Origin: Marthasterias glacialis
Taxonomy: Eukaryota > Echinodermata > Asteroidea > Forcipulatida > Asteriidae
Reading direction: 5' to 3'
DNA length: 64,000 nt
Assembly (NCBI GenBank): GCA_911728455.2
Contig: OU452240.1
Location: 7,769,352-7,833,351, forward strand
Both the position numbers and the translations under genes were made by a program. Below, piece by piece: positions 1-12,900 of this stretch. The first letter of the stretch is position 1. The number at the start of each line of letters is the position of its first letter. The notes under the pieces are model-generated. The model saw only the letters and a list, made by a program, of their open reading frames with translations, searched no databases and was not told the DNA's origin.

Positions 1-1
1 A

Positions 2-247
2 GTATTTGATTCAAGTTTCAAGTCAGTACATCATAATTGCAATAAGGACAATGCAAGAGATATGACCATTCAAAGTTTTTATTAATTCATTGAACTGGAA
101 CCGGTGACATATGAGTTTTATCTGTATATATGAATCTGCATGTCAATATTTGATAAAGTTTTAAGTCAGTACATCATTGTAATTAGGAGTCAAACCATTA
201 AAGGTTTTCTTTGTTTCAGTTCATGCAACTGGAACTGGTGACATAGT
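2..247. repeat. diverged tandem duplication, two copies
   Basis: Two related blocks lie next to each other, about 2-115 and 147-247. Both contain TATTTGAT, AAGTCAGTACATCAT and CAACTGGAACTGGTGACATA (GAACTGGAACCGGTGACATA in the first), in the same order and spacing. They look like an old local duplication in non-coding DNA. Confidence 0.6.
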
Positions 248-802
248 CATGATTTTTTTTTTTTGAAATGTACATGCTGTGTTTTTTTACAAGTTAGTTC
301 AAATTACTTCAACATTCAGTCTAAAGTTGGTTTTTTTAAAGTCCCTGAGGGCAATGTTTACCATTGTAAAAAAATAACTTCAAATTTTTTTTTATTCAAT
401 AAAACTTTCAAATTTCTGTTACAAAATTTGTTGAGAAACACAAACCATGGCTGTCACTGTATAATGGTTTTACTTAGGGCTGTTAGATTCCATAAAACAA
501 CTCAAAACATAAATGTTGAATCTTGATGCTAAAACATTAACATCTATTGAACGTGGATGGCTGGCAAACAGACAAACGGAAATCATCAATGCATAGGCTC
601 ACTCTGCTTCGAAGCTCGCCAATAAGATCAAATTAAATCCCAATTAATTTTTTGAAGATGTCTTTTCTTTTAGATGGCATTAGGTTTTAGAACAGTTGAA
701 TTGGTGCATGTTGTTTTATCAAGTCATAGCTTTTTTAATAAACTTACTTTAACTAAAATCTTCCAAATTGTTTGTCTCTTAAACCAAAGCTGCAGTATTT
801 AC
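248..802. other. non-coding stretch downstream of the last visible exon
   Basis: AT-rich DNA with homopolymer T and A runs. No reading frame here has exon-like borders or resembles the modules of the minus-strand gene. It is probably the next intron of that gene, whose donor GT lies just below position 803. Confidence 0.5.
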
Positions 803-922
803 CTTCAATGGTGGAATATTGATGTCACCATTATGATGCGTGCTCACTGACACATACTGGTCCTTTATGCCACTCTCTGGGTCACTGAACTTCCAGGAAA
901 AACGAATGACATCACAAAGAAC
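803..922 (-). CDS. modular protein, exon 28
   Basis: 120 nt, phase 0 at both ends. Acceptor TGTAG and donor GTAAAT are intact. It encodes the strand with motif FSWKFSDPESGIKDQY, the W..F.D.ESGI core of a module, and ends at PPLK. It joins exon 27 after VDNTQ. Confidence 0.85.
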
Positions 923-3900
923 CTACACATACAGCATTATTACAAACAAACAAAAATAAATACAATAAAAATGGATGAGATGTGATTTATTTTGGTTGAA
1001 ACTACAATAAATATAACTGTAAAAAGGTACCGTAAGAATTTTAATATAACAAAATTACATCTGATTAAGACATAAACTATATTTTCTGCTAATTTTAATA
1101 AGTTTTAACCTGTGTATTGTCAACAACCATCCCCATGGTTTCATCCAGGTTTAGTTCCTCAATCACTTGCGGGGGGCTTGAATCCACACGGAACCCATTG
1201 GATGTAGCTTCACTCCACAAACCAAGCCCATTATAAGCACGGACTGTGATGTAGATATCAGTATTTCCTGGCATCTGATCTGACTCTGATAGAAATATCA
1301 GAGTTGATTCTGACAGTTCAATACGTGTTGATGAAAGGATATCATCAGAGCCTGGAGTGGTACCAGCTCGCCATTCATAGTGAGAGAGGCCGGAATGAGG
1401 ATCATGAAAACCCCACCAATGAGCAGAAAGCTGCACCCTGTTGGAAACAACACAAAAGCTCAATTACAACATTTGCCTGAAATGTAAATGAGCTTGACTC
1501 AATAAGTCATAATGTTGCAAATCACACATGGATCTTAAATGTTTCCACTATTATTACTAAACATTTATTTTCTGCGACTCAGATTTTTTTGTAATTGTCC
1601 AATGTTGATATTAATAGGTATAATAACATTTTTTGTGTCTTCAATGATGATTGAGTATCTGAACAGACTAATGTTTGCTAATATTTCATCAATGCAAAAA
1701 CTTCAAACAAATAAGATTCATATAAAGGCACTTGAGATATAGAACGAACCATGATGCTTGAAAGTTGATATCCCCTTGATCAGGGCTGCCATCATAAACA
1801 CGTCCCATTACTGGGGGAGAGTTGTCTACCAAAACTCCATCAGATGTTACTGAGGTACACAAATCAGCAGCATTACATGCTGTTACTGTCACATAGTATG
1901 TGAAACCAGGAACAAGGTTCAGGTTCTCCACTTTCAGTTCTGAAAATGAACATTTTATGAAACTTAAGGGGAAAATGTATTTAATACCATGATACTTTTC
2001 TTCAATGAAAACAAGAATTTTGTTAAAAGTTATAGTAAAGTGTTTCCAATTAAAACATCATGAAACCATCACACAACATTAATAGACCTTTCTTTTGCAA
2101 TGTCACAACCACAAGCATTGCCAAATACAGGCGGCCTTTACTGCAAAAAATATAACAGAATAAATTATCATTTGACCAATAACGCTATCAAAATAATACT
2201 CACATTAATGATCAATAAAATTGACTATCCAAGACAAGAAGTGTACTTTCTATTCATTAAAAAAGTTGTAATTTTTAACAAAAAGAGAAAATTTTGTGAT
2301 ACTCAAGGCCTCCCACCCATGGTTGTCAATGTTCGTAAAAAAAAGTTTATACTCTATGCCTTATAAGTTATATGTTGTAAACTTTACCGTTGTCCATGCC
2401 AATTTGCTGTTCTGTTATGATGTCACTGCACCCTTTACATGTCCCAGCTCTACATGAATAGCCAATGAGGGCGCTATGCGGATCATGAAACCCTTCCCAA
2501 AATGCACTGATCATCTTTCTGTCCTCCTGGAAATCCAGATCTCTGTGATGATTGGGTAATGCAAGTGTTTGATCGCCATCAAAGATGTGACCAGCTATTG
2601 GAGGGCTTGCATCAACAGTAAATGCGCCAAAAGTCTTCAATGAGACCAGCCCAACATTGTTAATGGCCTGAAAATTAAGATAATAATATAAAAGACTTCT
2701 TTTAAAAATACTTTTTAGATTATTTTAACATAAATGTAAGCATAAGTAAAAAAAAAAAAAATTAAAAAAAAAACCACCCAAACATTGACTATTCAGGTAT
2801 TGGTTGCATTTAATGCAGTTTAACATAGTTCTCTCATAACATAGTCGATGTAAATTTTGTTATAACTGCCTACCTTAACTGAAACATAGTACGAGTGACC
2901 TTCATGGAGTGACAGAGGATGAGAAAGGTCAGTCATTCCAGATTCAGAGTCTTCTTTGGTAAATGGCATTATTTCAGCTTGACCTGGATGTGAACCTATT
3001 GCCCACTCATACGACGCAATGCCACTTTCTTCATCTGAGAATACGTTCTCCCATCTGGGAGAAAACATACAAGATTATAATAAAATTGTTTAAAGATGCA
3101 TTGTCCATGTTCACAATCGAACAAATTTAGAAAGATGACATGTATGTACCAAAACAAAAAAATAAATAATTTAGATTTCTGTAAATACAAGCCCTTTGTT
3201 TTAAATGGGGTTAGTTCTGATTGGCCGACTTGCGACCACCAGAAGAATAAGCAATTATAGTCATGACTCTTGTAACCTCTTTGAGCTGTGCACAGGTCAC
3301 AGTCGACTCATCATATTGTAGCGCGGACCGATTGGCCAGTAGGGGGCGCCAGCACGACTCCCCGTCGGAGAACTGACTGGTGGCCCCTGCGGGCCAATCG
3401 GAGAAACCCGCTCGCTGGTGAAGCGGGTTCTGTTCGTTCTTCTGGACTTTGGTTGTTATTAAGTCGCAAGGTCAAATAAAGAGCTCCCTTTCGGAAGCCT
3501 TTGAAAGTGATAAATTGAGTACCTGGTGTCTTTTTAAAGTGTGTTTAGCGAAGCTCACGGTCGACGCTACATTGGTGGCAGCGGCGGCACACTTTGGACA
3601 AGAGGAAAAAGGTAAAATTTCGTGTTTATTTTTGGGAGTTCGACTCACGAGGCGAGGAAGTATGGCATCCGGCTCGCCACTGGGAGAAGACAGCGGGCGT
3701 TGGGGGGGAGGCCAGACTGGCTCCCCGGGCTGCCAATCTTTCGTCACAGTAGACGAATTGCTGTCTTTCTTTGAGGGAAGCCCTGGGGGAGACCTTTGGG
3801 AACAGGACAGGGCGGAAATACTTTCACCCGAAGTCCTGGGGAATCCTTGGGCTCGGCCCAGCTTGGTCAGAGAGGGGGAATTAACCGGGAAGCCAGGCCA

Positions 3901-6900
3901 GAACGGCGAAGCCCACGATGATGGGTTATTTACTGAATTTAATGAATCAGTAGGTCTATATCGCTCCCATTCGGATGCGTCTTACTCTTACGAGGGAAGG
4001 GTTAGGTCAGATGGGCTGGGGGTTTCAGACAAAACTTCCACACCCACACTGTTTTCCATGAACATGACAGGGCCACGTCGGTACCAGTCGGAACCGTCGT
4101 GTTACCCGCAAAGCAATTCCCTGGAGGTAGGGCCTCGTTCAGGGTCATGTTGTCCCGTGAGGGCGCTGTCACCGGACGTACAGTACCGCTCGGAACTGAA
4201 CGACCGTGTGCCGGAGCGCACCCGAGACGCAAGGCTCGGCTCGGAGTCTTATATTCCGCAGTTTTGCGAGCCAGAACAACATTACGTTGCACACACAGCT
4301 ACACCGGACGTGCAGGCCCACTCGGAGCCGTACCGCCCGACAAGCATTCACGCACCACTGAGACATTTCATTTCAGAGCAGCCCTACGCTACCCACACAT
4401 TTACGTTGGATGCACGGGCCCACTCGGAACCGTCCCGTCCGACACGCATTTACACGCCACTGACTTTTTTCATTTCAGAGCAGCCCTACGCTACCCACAC
4501 ATTTACGTTGGATGCACGGGCCCACTCGGAACCGTCCCGTCCGACACGCATTTACACGCCACTGACTTTTTTCACTTCAGAGCAGCCCCACGCTGCACAT
4601 ACATTTACGTCGGACACACGGATCCACTCGGAGCTGTCACGTCCGACATACAGTCACACACCACCGTCGCAATTCGCGTCAGAGCAGCCTCACGCTGCGC
4701 ACACACGTACGTCGGATGCACGGGCCCACTCGGAGCCGTCACGTCCGACATACAGTCACACACCACCGTACATATTCACGCCGGACGCATGGGCCCACTC
4801 GGAGCCGACCCGTCCGACACGCACTTACACACAGGACACGCATTTCACTTCAGAGCAGCCCTACGCTGCGCACACACGTACGTCGGACGCACGGACCCAC
4901 TCGGAGCCGTCACGTCCGACATACAGTCACACACCACCGTACATATTCACGCCGGACGCATGGGCCCACTCGGAGCCGACCCGTCCGACACGCACTTACA
5001 CACAGGACACGCATTTCATTTCTGAGGAGCCACACGCGGCGCACGCATATACGTCGGACGGACGGACCCACTCGGAGCCGTCCCGTCCGGCACGCACTCA
5101 CGCGCCACCAGTTTATTTCACTTCAGAGCGGTCTCCCGCTGCATACGCATCTCCGTCGGGCGCGCGGATCCATGCGGAGCCGTCCCGCCCGACACAATCT
5201 CACGCACCGGGCGCTTTTTCCACTTTGGAGCAGCCCCTCGCTGCGCCTGCACGTACGCTAGATGTTTGGTCCCAACCAGGACCGGAATCCCCTGCAAAGG
5301 GTGATACGCCAGAGCAGCTCCGCCCTGAACGACCCGGCTCTGCAGCGCCCACGGGTACGCTTAGGAATGTTCACTTCGATGTGGCGGGACAGGACTCCAT
5401 GAACCCGGGGGCGACAGATCTGAAACAGCTTGTCAGCCTAGCCAACGTGGGGGTACCACAGAGTGATGGGGGGAACTCCCGGCCACCAGCGACCAAGACG
5501 AGTGACCGCGCATCCACACCAGAGAGACCGACGGCTTCGACAGGGACCCGTAAGCCGATGATGCTCCCGGATAAATTCGATGGAGTCTCCTCGTGGGCAG
5601 ATTACCTCATCCACTTCGAGAGCGTCGCCACAATCAATCAGTGGAGCGAGGCAGAGAAAGCAATGTTCCTTGCTTCACACCTACGAGGATTGGCACAGGA
5701 GGCCCTGGCTGACATGGTGCCCGAAGCACGGAAAAGTTACTCTTCCATTTTGGAGTATTTTGAGGAAAGATTCGGGGTAGCGGCCCAGATCCCGTTACAT
5801 CGGGCCCAACTATCGATGCGCACCAGAGGCCGGGGGGAGTCACTGAGCGATCTCGGACAGTCCGTTCGCCGATTAGTGCTCAAGAGCTACCCGAAGCTAC
5901 CCGTCCAGGCGCGTGAAGACTTGGCGGTGGAGGCGTTCCGCAACTCCCTGGGCGACGAACAACTTCAACGCCACATATTTTCAAGGAAGGCAACTACCCT
6001 AACCGAGGCCATCACTCTCGCAACCGAGATGGAGGCTTTCCTCGACTCCCAAAACAAGAAAGGGAAGCAAGGATTCCGGGATGTACGGACCGTAGCACAG
6101 CCTCTACCGCCGCCACTGGTGTCAAATCGGGAACGCTTTGACGTTGCCCCCCAACAGACCGACCGGATTACGATGGAGTGTTTTGGGTGCCACGAGTTGG
6201 GCCACTTCCGGAGGGACTGCCCCCACAGGAGGCGGGGACCTAACAACAATCAGCAACGAGGACAATTTGGGGCGCGACAGCCAGCCCAACCACCTGTCAC
6301 AGGAACATCCGGCCGAGGCCAGTCGACCACGAAGTCACTTCCCGGAGAAAACTATATATATGGGAAGGTTGCCTCAACTCCGGTATACTTCCTTCTGGAT
6401 ACTGGAGCGAACGTGAGTATTATCTCAGACCGGGTCTTCGGCAAGCTATCGGTGCCTGACAGGCCCGACCTTCAACCTTCACCCCATACTTTGAGGCAGG
6501 CAGATGGGAGCCCAATGCAAGCTCCGGGTCAGGCGGATTTCGAACTCAGGGTTGGAGACCAAATCATCCGTCATTCATGCGTGGTGGCCAACATAGAGCC
6601 GGACGTCATCCTTGGGATCGATTTCCTATCAACTTATCGCTGTCAGTGGCGTTGGGGAGACAACGCCGTGCTCATTAATGGGAAGACCGTCGCCCTGGGA
6701 GGCCGTCAGCACCGCCCCTCAGTGGCAAGAGTTCAACCAGCCGGAATAGACGTTGGGACCGAGACCAGTGAGCGACAGGGGGTTTGCGTCCACTCGGAGC
6801 AAACCCCAGTCGAACCCCCACCGTTCATACACTCAGACGACCGGGTAGAGCAACCAGAGGTTTGCTACCACTCGGAGCAAACCCCGATTGCGACACCTCC

Positions 6901-9900
6901 GCCCATCTTGCACAACCAAGCAGTACACGAGAACCCCAGTGGGCGACAGGGGGTTTGCACCCACTCGGAGCAAACCCAAGTCGCAACCTCGCCTCCTACA
7001 CCAAAAGGCCGGGGGGAACGGGAAAAGATTCATGTCCCCTCGGAACAGACCCCAGTGGTATTGACGAGACGGGGACGAGAAATCCACCGACCCAGCCGGT
7101 TCTGCTCTACCATTACTAACGACAACCTTTCTCTTCCCAATTGCAGGATGCCGCTCCCCCGCTGCAAGCATTGCAGCCGGGAGTTCAGCCGGACAGCGAA
7201 CCTGAGGCGACACCTGCAGTGGAGCTGCCCAGTACTGTACCAAACAAAACAGTTCCGGTGCCCCTATGGGTGCGAACAAGCGTTTTTCAGGCCGCAGATG
7301 ATCCAACTGCATGTGAAACACTGCGCCCTCCGCCCCGGATTGGTGGGCCGAGTCGGCATTGCAGAGGACGAGTTGGAAGTCCATGCCAGCGACACAGAGT
7401 TGGATGAGGGGCGGACGGAAGGGAGGGGGAGCTGCGACCACTCGGAGCGTTTTCCCACCCTTCCGTCCAATCCGACTCCATCTGGACCGTCGGCAGGCGG
7501 GGATTTCGACCAGTCGGATCGATCCCCGTCTCCACCCCCACCACGTCTCACCAGGCAACCATCGCCGGTCAGTCACCATCGGCACAGGGCCGAGAGCAAC
7601 CAAACACAACGACCGGCGACACCCCCTCCACCGGAGCTGAGTGACCCCCTCTTCGCAGAGGTCAGACTGGACGAGGCGGGCCGCCTCCACTCGGAGCGGC
7701 CGCTGGCGCCATCTCCCTCGGCGGCGGAGGGTGGTCCCGAGGAGGGTCCCCTCCGATGGAACCGAGGGCGGACGTAGGCCTCCGGCTGAGCGGGGAGGCA
7801 AGGCCAGCCGCTTCGCCACACCGCCCACCCGGACGGACGGCTACACCCAAACGGAGGACTACTGCCGCCCGGAGCACCCCCACCAACCCGCTTTCCGGAT
7901 GGAGTCCCCGCACATTTTTGGGAGCAGCTCTTCCGGCAGACAGAGACGCAGCGGGGCCCGCCGCCACGTCCGACTCCCCCATAGTCCCCCACCTTGTTTG
8001 TTCATTTCTTGCTTTTGTAAAGGGGCTGCTTCGCTGGCGAGTGATGGCGCTCGCTGCCTGCTTCTGGGATAAGCAGGGTCCTAGGAGGGGGCAGTGTAGC
8101 GCGGACCGATTGGCCAGTAGGGGGCGCCAGCACGACTCCCCGTCGGAGAACTGACTGGTGGCCCCTGCGGGCCAATCGGAGAAACCCGCTCGCTGGTGAA
8201 GCGGGTTCTGTTCGTTCTTCTGGACTTTGGTTGTTATTAAGTCGCAAGGTCAAATAAAGAGCTCCCGTTCGGAAGCCTTTGAAAGTGATAAATTGAGTAC
8301 CTGGTGTCTTTTTAAAGTGTGTTTAGCGAAGCTCACGGTCGACGCTACAATATAGAGGATGAATAATTTTGGTGATAGTGGCGGCAGGGCACTCATTGTA
8401 ACCGTTGATGAGGCACAAAACAGAACCTTAGTGCAAAGCTGGGCTCCTGAACAAAAAAATGCAAAGCGAGCAAGGTTTGTTGCGTCGTTCTTTAATTTCT
8501 TAACAATAAAAGGGCATTTATGAATGGAAATGAAAAAGAGTTGACTCGGTCTTACTCAGTTTAAAACCTTTACAGTGTTGCTGCTGTGCAATAAAGGCCC
8601 TTGCCTTCAGCTTGGGCCTTTCTATCACACAGGCCACGACACTGACAATTTTAAATGGCTGATATCAAGACCTTGTCGCCACTCTTTTATTTCCTTAATT
8701 ATTTTAATTTATCATCAGTAATCCTTGAAGATTTTTTTCGCTCATGGTATCAAATAAAGGCCAACAATTTTTCCTACCCCTTAAAGTAATAATTTAAAAA
8801 TTTGATACATTTTTTACCATCAAATCGGCCTTTAATCAGGCAATGCGTCTTCAAGAAAACTGGCAGAAAGTTTTAGTTTATTGTTTTTAAACTTTTATCA
8901 AAGTACAACCTGTGATTATTTAGAAAGTGATGTATCATACGACTGTTGTGTGCGCGATTTCCTCAAAGATGTTGGAAAGTCAGACAGATTCTTCTTTGCC
9001 AACGACTTTTAAGCACTTAACTCAATTATTTAGGTGTAGGTGGTATATCTCATTCTACTCTGAAGAGGAACGATTTCAATCCCATATTACCTTGCTGAAA
9101 TGGAGGCTGTATTTGAGATGAAACTGCCACCAATATCTAACGTATAAATATCACTCACAGAAGGAGGTGTTGTGTCGATCTTAATTGCTTCAGACATTGC
9201 TATTGCAGACAAACCAACAAAATCAGTGGCTGGTTGGGGAAAAAGAAAAACAAATAAACCTCGAATTGTGAACAATTAGGTTTTCATGCATGCGAACAAG
9301 TCAAATTCCTATAAAACCAGTTTGTTAGCAAAGTTGCACCATTTACATGTTTGCTGTCACAAATCAAATAAAGACTCACCTGAAATGCTTTACCTTGGAT
9401 CGTTATATATTTCCAATTAAAATGAAATGGTAAACCAGTGTACTTCCCACCAAAATTTTGCCTGTAATTTGTAAACGCTTAGTCCGATCACCACAAAATT
9501 TTGGGACTTTTCCCAAAATATATATATAATCATATTCGCAAAAATTAATTGATACCGGGTGTTAGCTGTTTCCATGGCAACCATTTGTTTGAGGTTGGTT
9601 CACACAATTTTAATGTTTTTTAGATTGCTATGTTTTCTTTTATCTTTCTGAAACTTGTTTTGATTGTTTTGTCCAGAAAAGTGACAGTGGTGAATCACTA
9701 GTCTGAAATACTGTTGGGATTTCAAAATGGCCGCCTTATTTGGCAGCCACCATGGATTTTGTGGTTTCAGCCTGTAATTAGACAGTCAAATTATATCATG
9801 TTTTTAAACAATATAATATTTTCTACACACTAATTTCTCACTTATCAGGCAAACAAAGATTTATCAACCCAACCTTTATCATTGCTCCCTTGGCCCTGGG

Positions 9901-12900
9901 TGCGGCTATCTAGATTTTTAAGTGAAAAACCGCCACCATCTGTGACTCCAGTTATTAAATTACGTTAGAGCTATATTGACAATGTAAAATGAACAAGTTT
10001 GCCAAGTTTCAAAACATTTTGACAAAACTACATAAATTTTTGACCAAAAATTTGCAAGAAACAGTCAAAAACGCCCTCTTGTGACAATGTTTTGATTTTG
10101 TAGAACTTGATGAAATAAATATTGTGGCACGTTTCAGTAAAATTTGTAGAAAACTATAGAAATAGAGAGGGTGCACTATGTGCCCACCCCCTTCCCCATG
10201 CATTCTCAAAAGCCCCGTCCTAATTTAGGCTTAATATGCAGATATTGTCAAAGACAAAGCTTCAATGTTATCTTTTATACAAAAGGACAAAAATATAAGA
10301 CCCCTAGTTCTTGCCTCACATCTTTGTGTTTTCCTCATGTAGGCATACATGCATATCTAAAAGCCTTTCTGGCACAGACAGAATGATCTGCCAAAATAAT
10401 ACAAAAAAATATGAACTGTACTACCTTTGATGGTTGCATAGTAGGTGTGTCCATTCTGTAGTCTCAAGTTATGTAATATGATGCTATTAGTAATCCCAAC
10501 ACGGGTAAAATCTTGAACATCATTGCCACCTGGCATTGAACCTGTAACATTTACACAATTTAATATAAAATTCATACACAAACACAAACTCTGCTGGTGA
10601 TTTATATGCGAGGTCATTGTAAGTCCACTGCACTGTTTCAGACATATGTTTTTTCAGGACATTTTGCTGATTTCAGGATTTTCTCAAAACCTCATTGAGC
10701 CTTTCAATTTTATTGAAAGAAGTAAAGCAATCACCAAAAACGAAATAGTCCACATTTTGTCCAAACCTGTAGTTTTGTATTTCTGATGATGTAAACCTTG
10801 TGAATTGTAACATAGAGGAGGTTCCAGGTCTAGGAGGTTCCAGCTCTAGAGGAAGGGGAAACTCAGGCCTGCGAGCCGTTTTTTCATGAATTTTCACATT
10901 CATCTAATTTCATCCTTGCTGTTTTACTATCTACTTTAGTCACTTTCTTTATATGACACTGTTTACATTGAGATAAAGCATTTGATTTTGTTGTGTATTT
11001 AAGACAAGGTAATTATCTTAACCAGTTAATGCTGGATGTTTCCTGTATACAGGCCATTATTTTATATGCCAGAAAACGCGACGTGAGTTTGAATTTGTAT
11101 GTGAATTTCAAAGCTTGGCTCATTGGTTGTCCAAACATTCCATTTTGAAGAGTGCACAGAGGAGCACACACGTACTCACCGCTTAACAAGGAGGACAAAT
11201 GGTTCTGGAAATTATACTGAAATTCTTCCTTTATGGATAGGTTATTGTGTAATCCCTGATTCAAGACATTTGTCCTTTTGTTCCAAGAAGAAGATTACAA
11301 TCGAGACATCGAGAGGCTACCACCATTGTACATCATTGTATTTCGGCTCAATGGAGGTAAGTCAGAGTGATCTGAGATTCAAGCTTTGGTAACGGTCTTC
11401 GGAACAATCCTTTGCCATGTCTCATGGCCGAGGGTTCGCGATTCATGGTGCGTGAATAGGATGTTTTCTCGATAGAGGAAAACAATTCTGGTACTTCAAG
11501 GATAGTGTTTGTTCTCTTAGTCATGGTTTCTTTGTGTCTCTGGTACTCTTAGAGAAAGATGATTCTTGTGATCCCGAGAAAATAATCCAGTCAGGCTGTA
11601 CGAGAAAAAATGGAAGATCCCCGGAACAAACTGGTTAAGAAAACACTCTAGTGTAAAATCAGGAAATCTTACCGACTGCATAGTAATAACATTTAATTCC
11701 AGTGTGATGAGGTGCCAATCCGTATTCCTCAATGTCGATAAAACTCTGCCATTGAATAACCAGCTCAGAAATGGAACTCTGTAAGAATGATCTTTGTGTC
11801 ATAAAGGTTCAAGAATGCTCTTCAACATGTTACAATTATACAGATAAGCAAATACAAAAAGTGCCCTTTTTAAGCAACCTCTAGAAATTTTGGTCTGATT
11901 TAAAGTGGATCAGATCCAAGTCATTAACAGTGAAACCTGCTTTTATAAACCTTGATGGCATGTGAGTTTATCATACAACTTTTAAAACAAGTAAATTTCT
12001 TAGACACTTTTTAACTTTTACAATAACTGAATGCTTTACTTGATATGTGTGATGTTCATTCCAACCAATCCAGACAGAACCAGGGTTCGGTGGGGTTGTA
12101 TCAACTATGACACCGTCACTGCAGCTTGACACAGAGCTTAACGTTTCTCTCCATATCTCATGTTCCAATGCTACTTCATCAGCATGGATGCAGACACGGT
12201 AGCGTTTGCCATGCTCAAGGGAAAGTCCCTTAATGTTGACAAATTGTTTATCTGTAATAAAAACATACTGGTACAATGTTTAATGCTACAAAACTGCATA
12301 TCCAGCAGAGTAAAAAGGGGAAGTCCATGCAATGCAAAATGTATGATTTGGTTGTGTATAATCAAGTGCCTCCAAGTCAGCAGAAAAGTCCTCTTAGACA
12401 TTTTAAATATTCTCTTTTTTAATAAAGACATTTAGATATTTCATTAAGAGGATGGAACTGTTTGATTCCTACCCATTATATAAGACAGATTCTAAGACAG
12501 GAAGTGTAACAATCATTGGGAGTAGATTAATAACTATGTAAAATTATACATTACATCTGAATAAATGATAGTTTGTTTTAATATGTATTTAATATCAAGC
12601 AATAAACCACAAGGGAAACTGACTGGGTAAATTTTACATTAATTTTTGGGTGAACAAACAAAAATGTGTATTTTTAAAATACAGGTTTACCTGTTTTTCC
12701 ACAAGCCTTGACCATTGGATGGTCACAAGGATAATGCAATCCATTGTCTAAGTTTCCAAACTCATCAGATTCAGTGTCTTCAATTGCTGCCCAGACAAAT
12801 TTCCTGTGACGTAACTTAGGCCAGACAGCTGATAAGATGCTTGTTGATGAGATGTAGTTTTTGTCCCTTTCAGGCCACACATCATTTTGTTCTAAATGCA

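Larger units (their letters stand above)
3317..8349 (+). mobile_element. complete non-autonomous Ty3-type LTR retrotransposon (Gag-PR, no RT/RH/IN)
   Basis: 5033 bp with two 255-bp LTRs differing at one base, 4-bp target duplication ATAT, tRNA primer site, leader, one 1371-codon frame and a purine tract before the right LTR. The element is GC-rich and stands out from its AT-rich intron. Domain order in the frame: low-complexity tandem repeats, Gag capsid, CCHC knuckle, aspartic protease, short repeats, two zinc fingers. No YxDD reverse transcriptase, RNase H or integrase HHCC/DDE motif occurs anywhere between the LTRs in any frame supplied. Near-identical LTRs mean recent transposition, so a partner element probably supplies the missing enzymes. 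Confidence 0.93.

Noticed and set aside
263-526. 87-codon plus-strand frame
   Set aside because: Phenylalanine/lysine-rich translation of T and A runs without further support.
4716-5261. HGPTRSRHV-repeat and other frames over the Gag repeats
   Set aside because: They exist because the repeat units are multiples of three; the capsid and protease are only in the frame chosen.
6833-7828. 331-codon antisense frame opposite the zinc-finger region
   Set aside because: Arginine- and glycine-rich shadow of a GC-rich frame with no domain; the sense strand has clear motifs.
10673-11264. Two minus-strand frames of 76 and 83 codons as extra exons
   Set aside because: No similarity to the modules, and exons 21 and 22 already join in phase.
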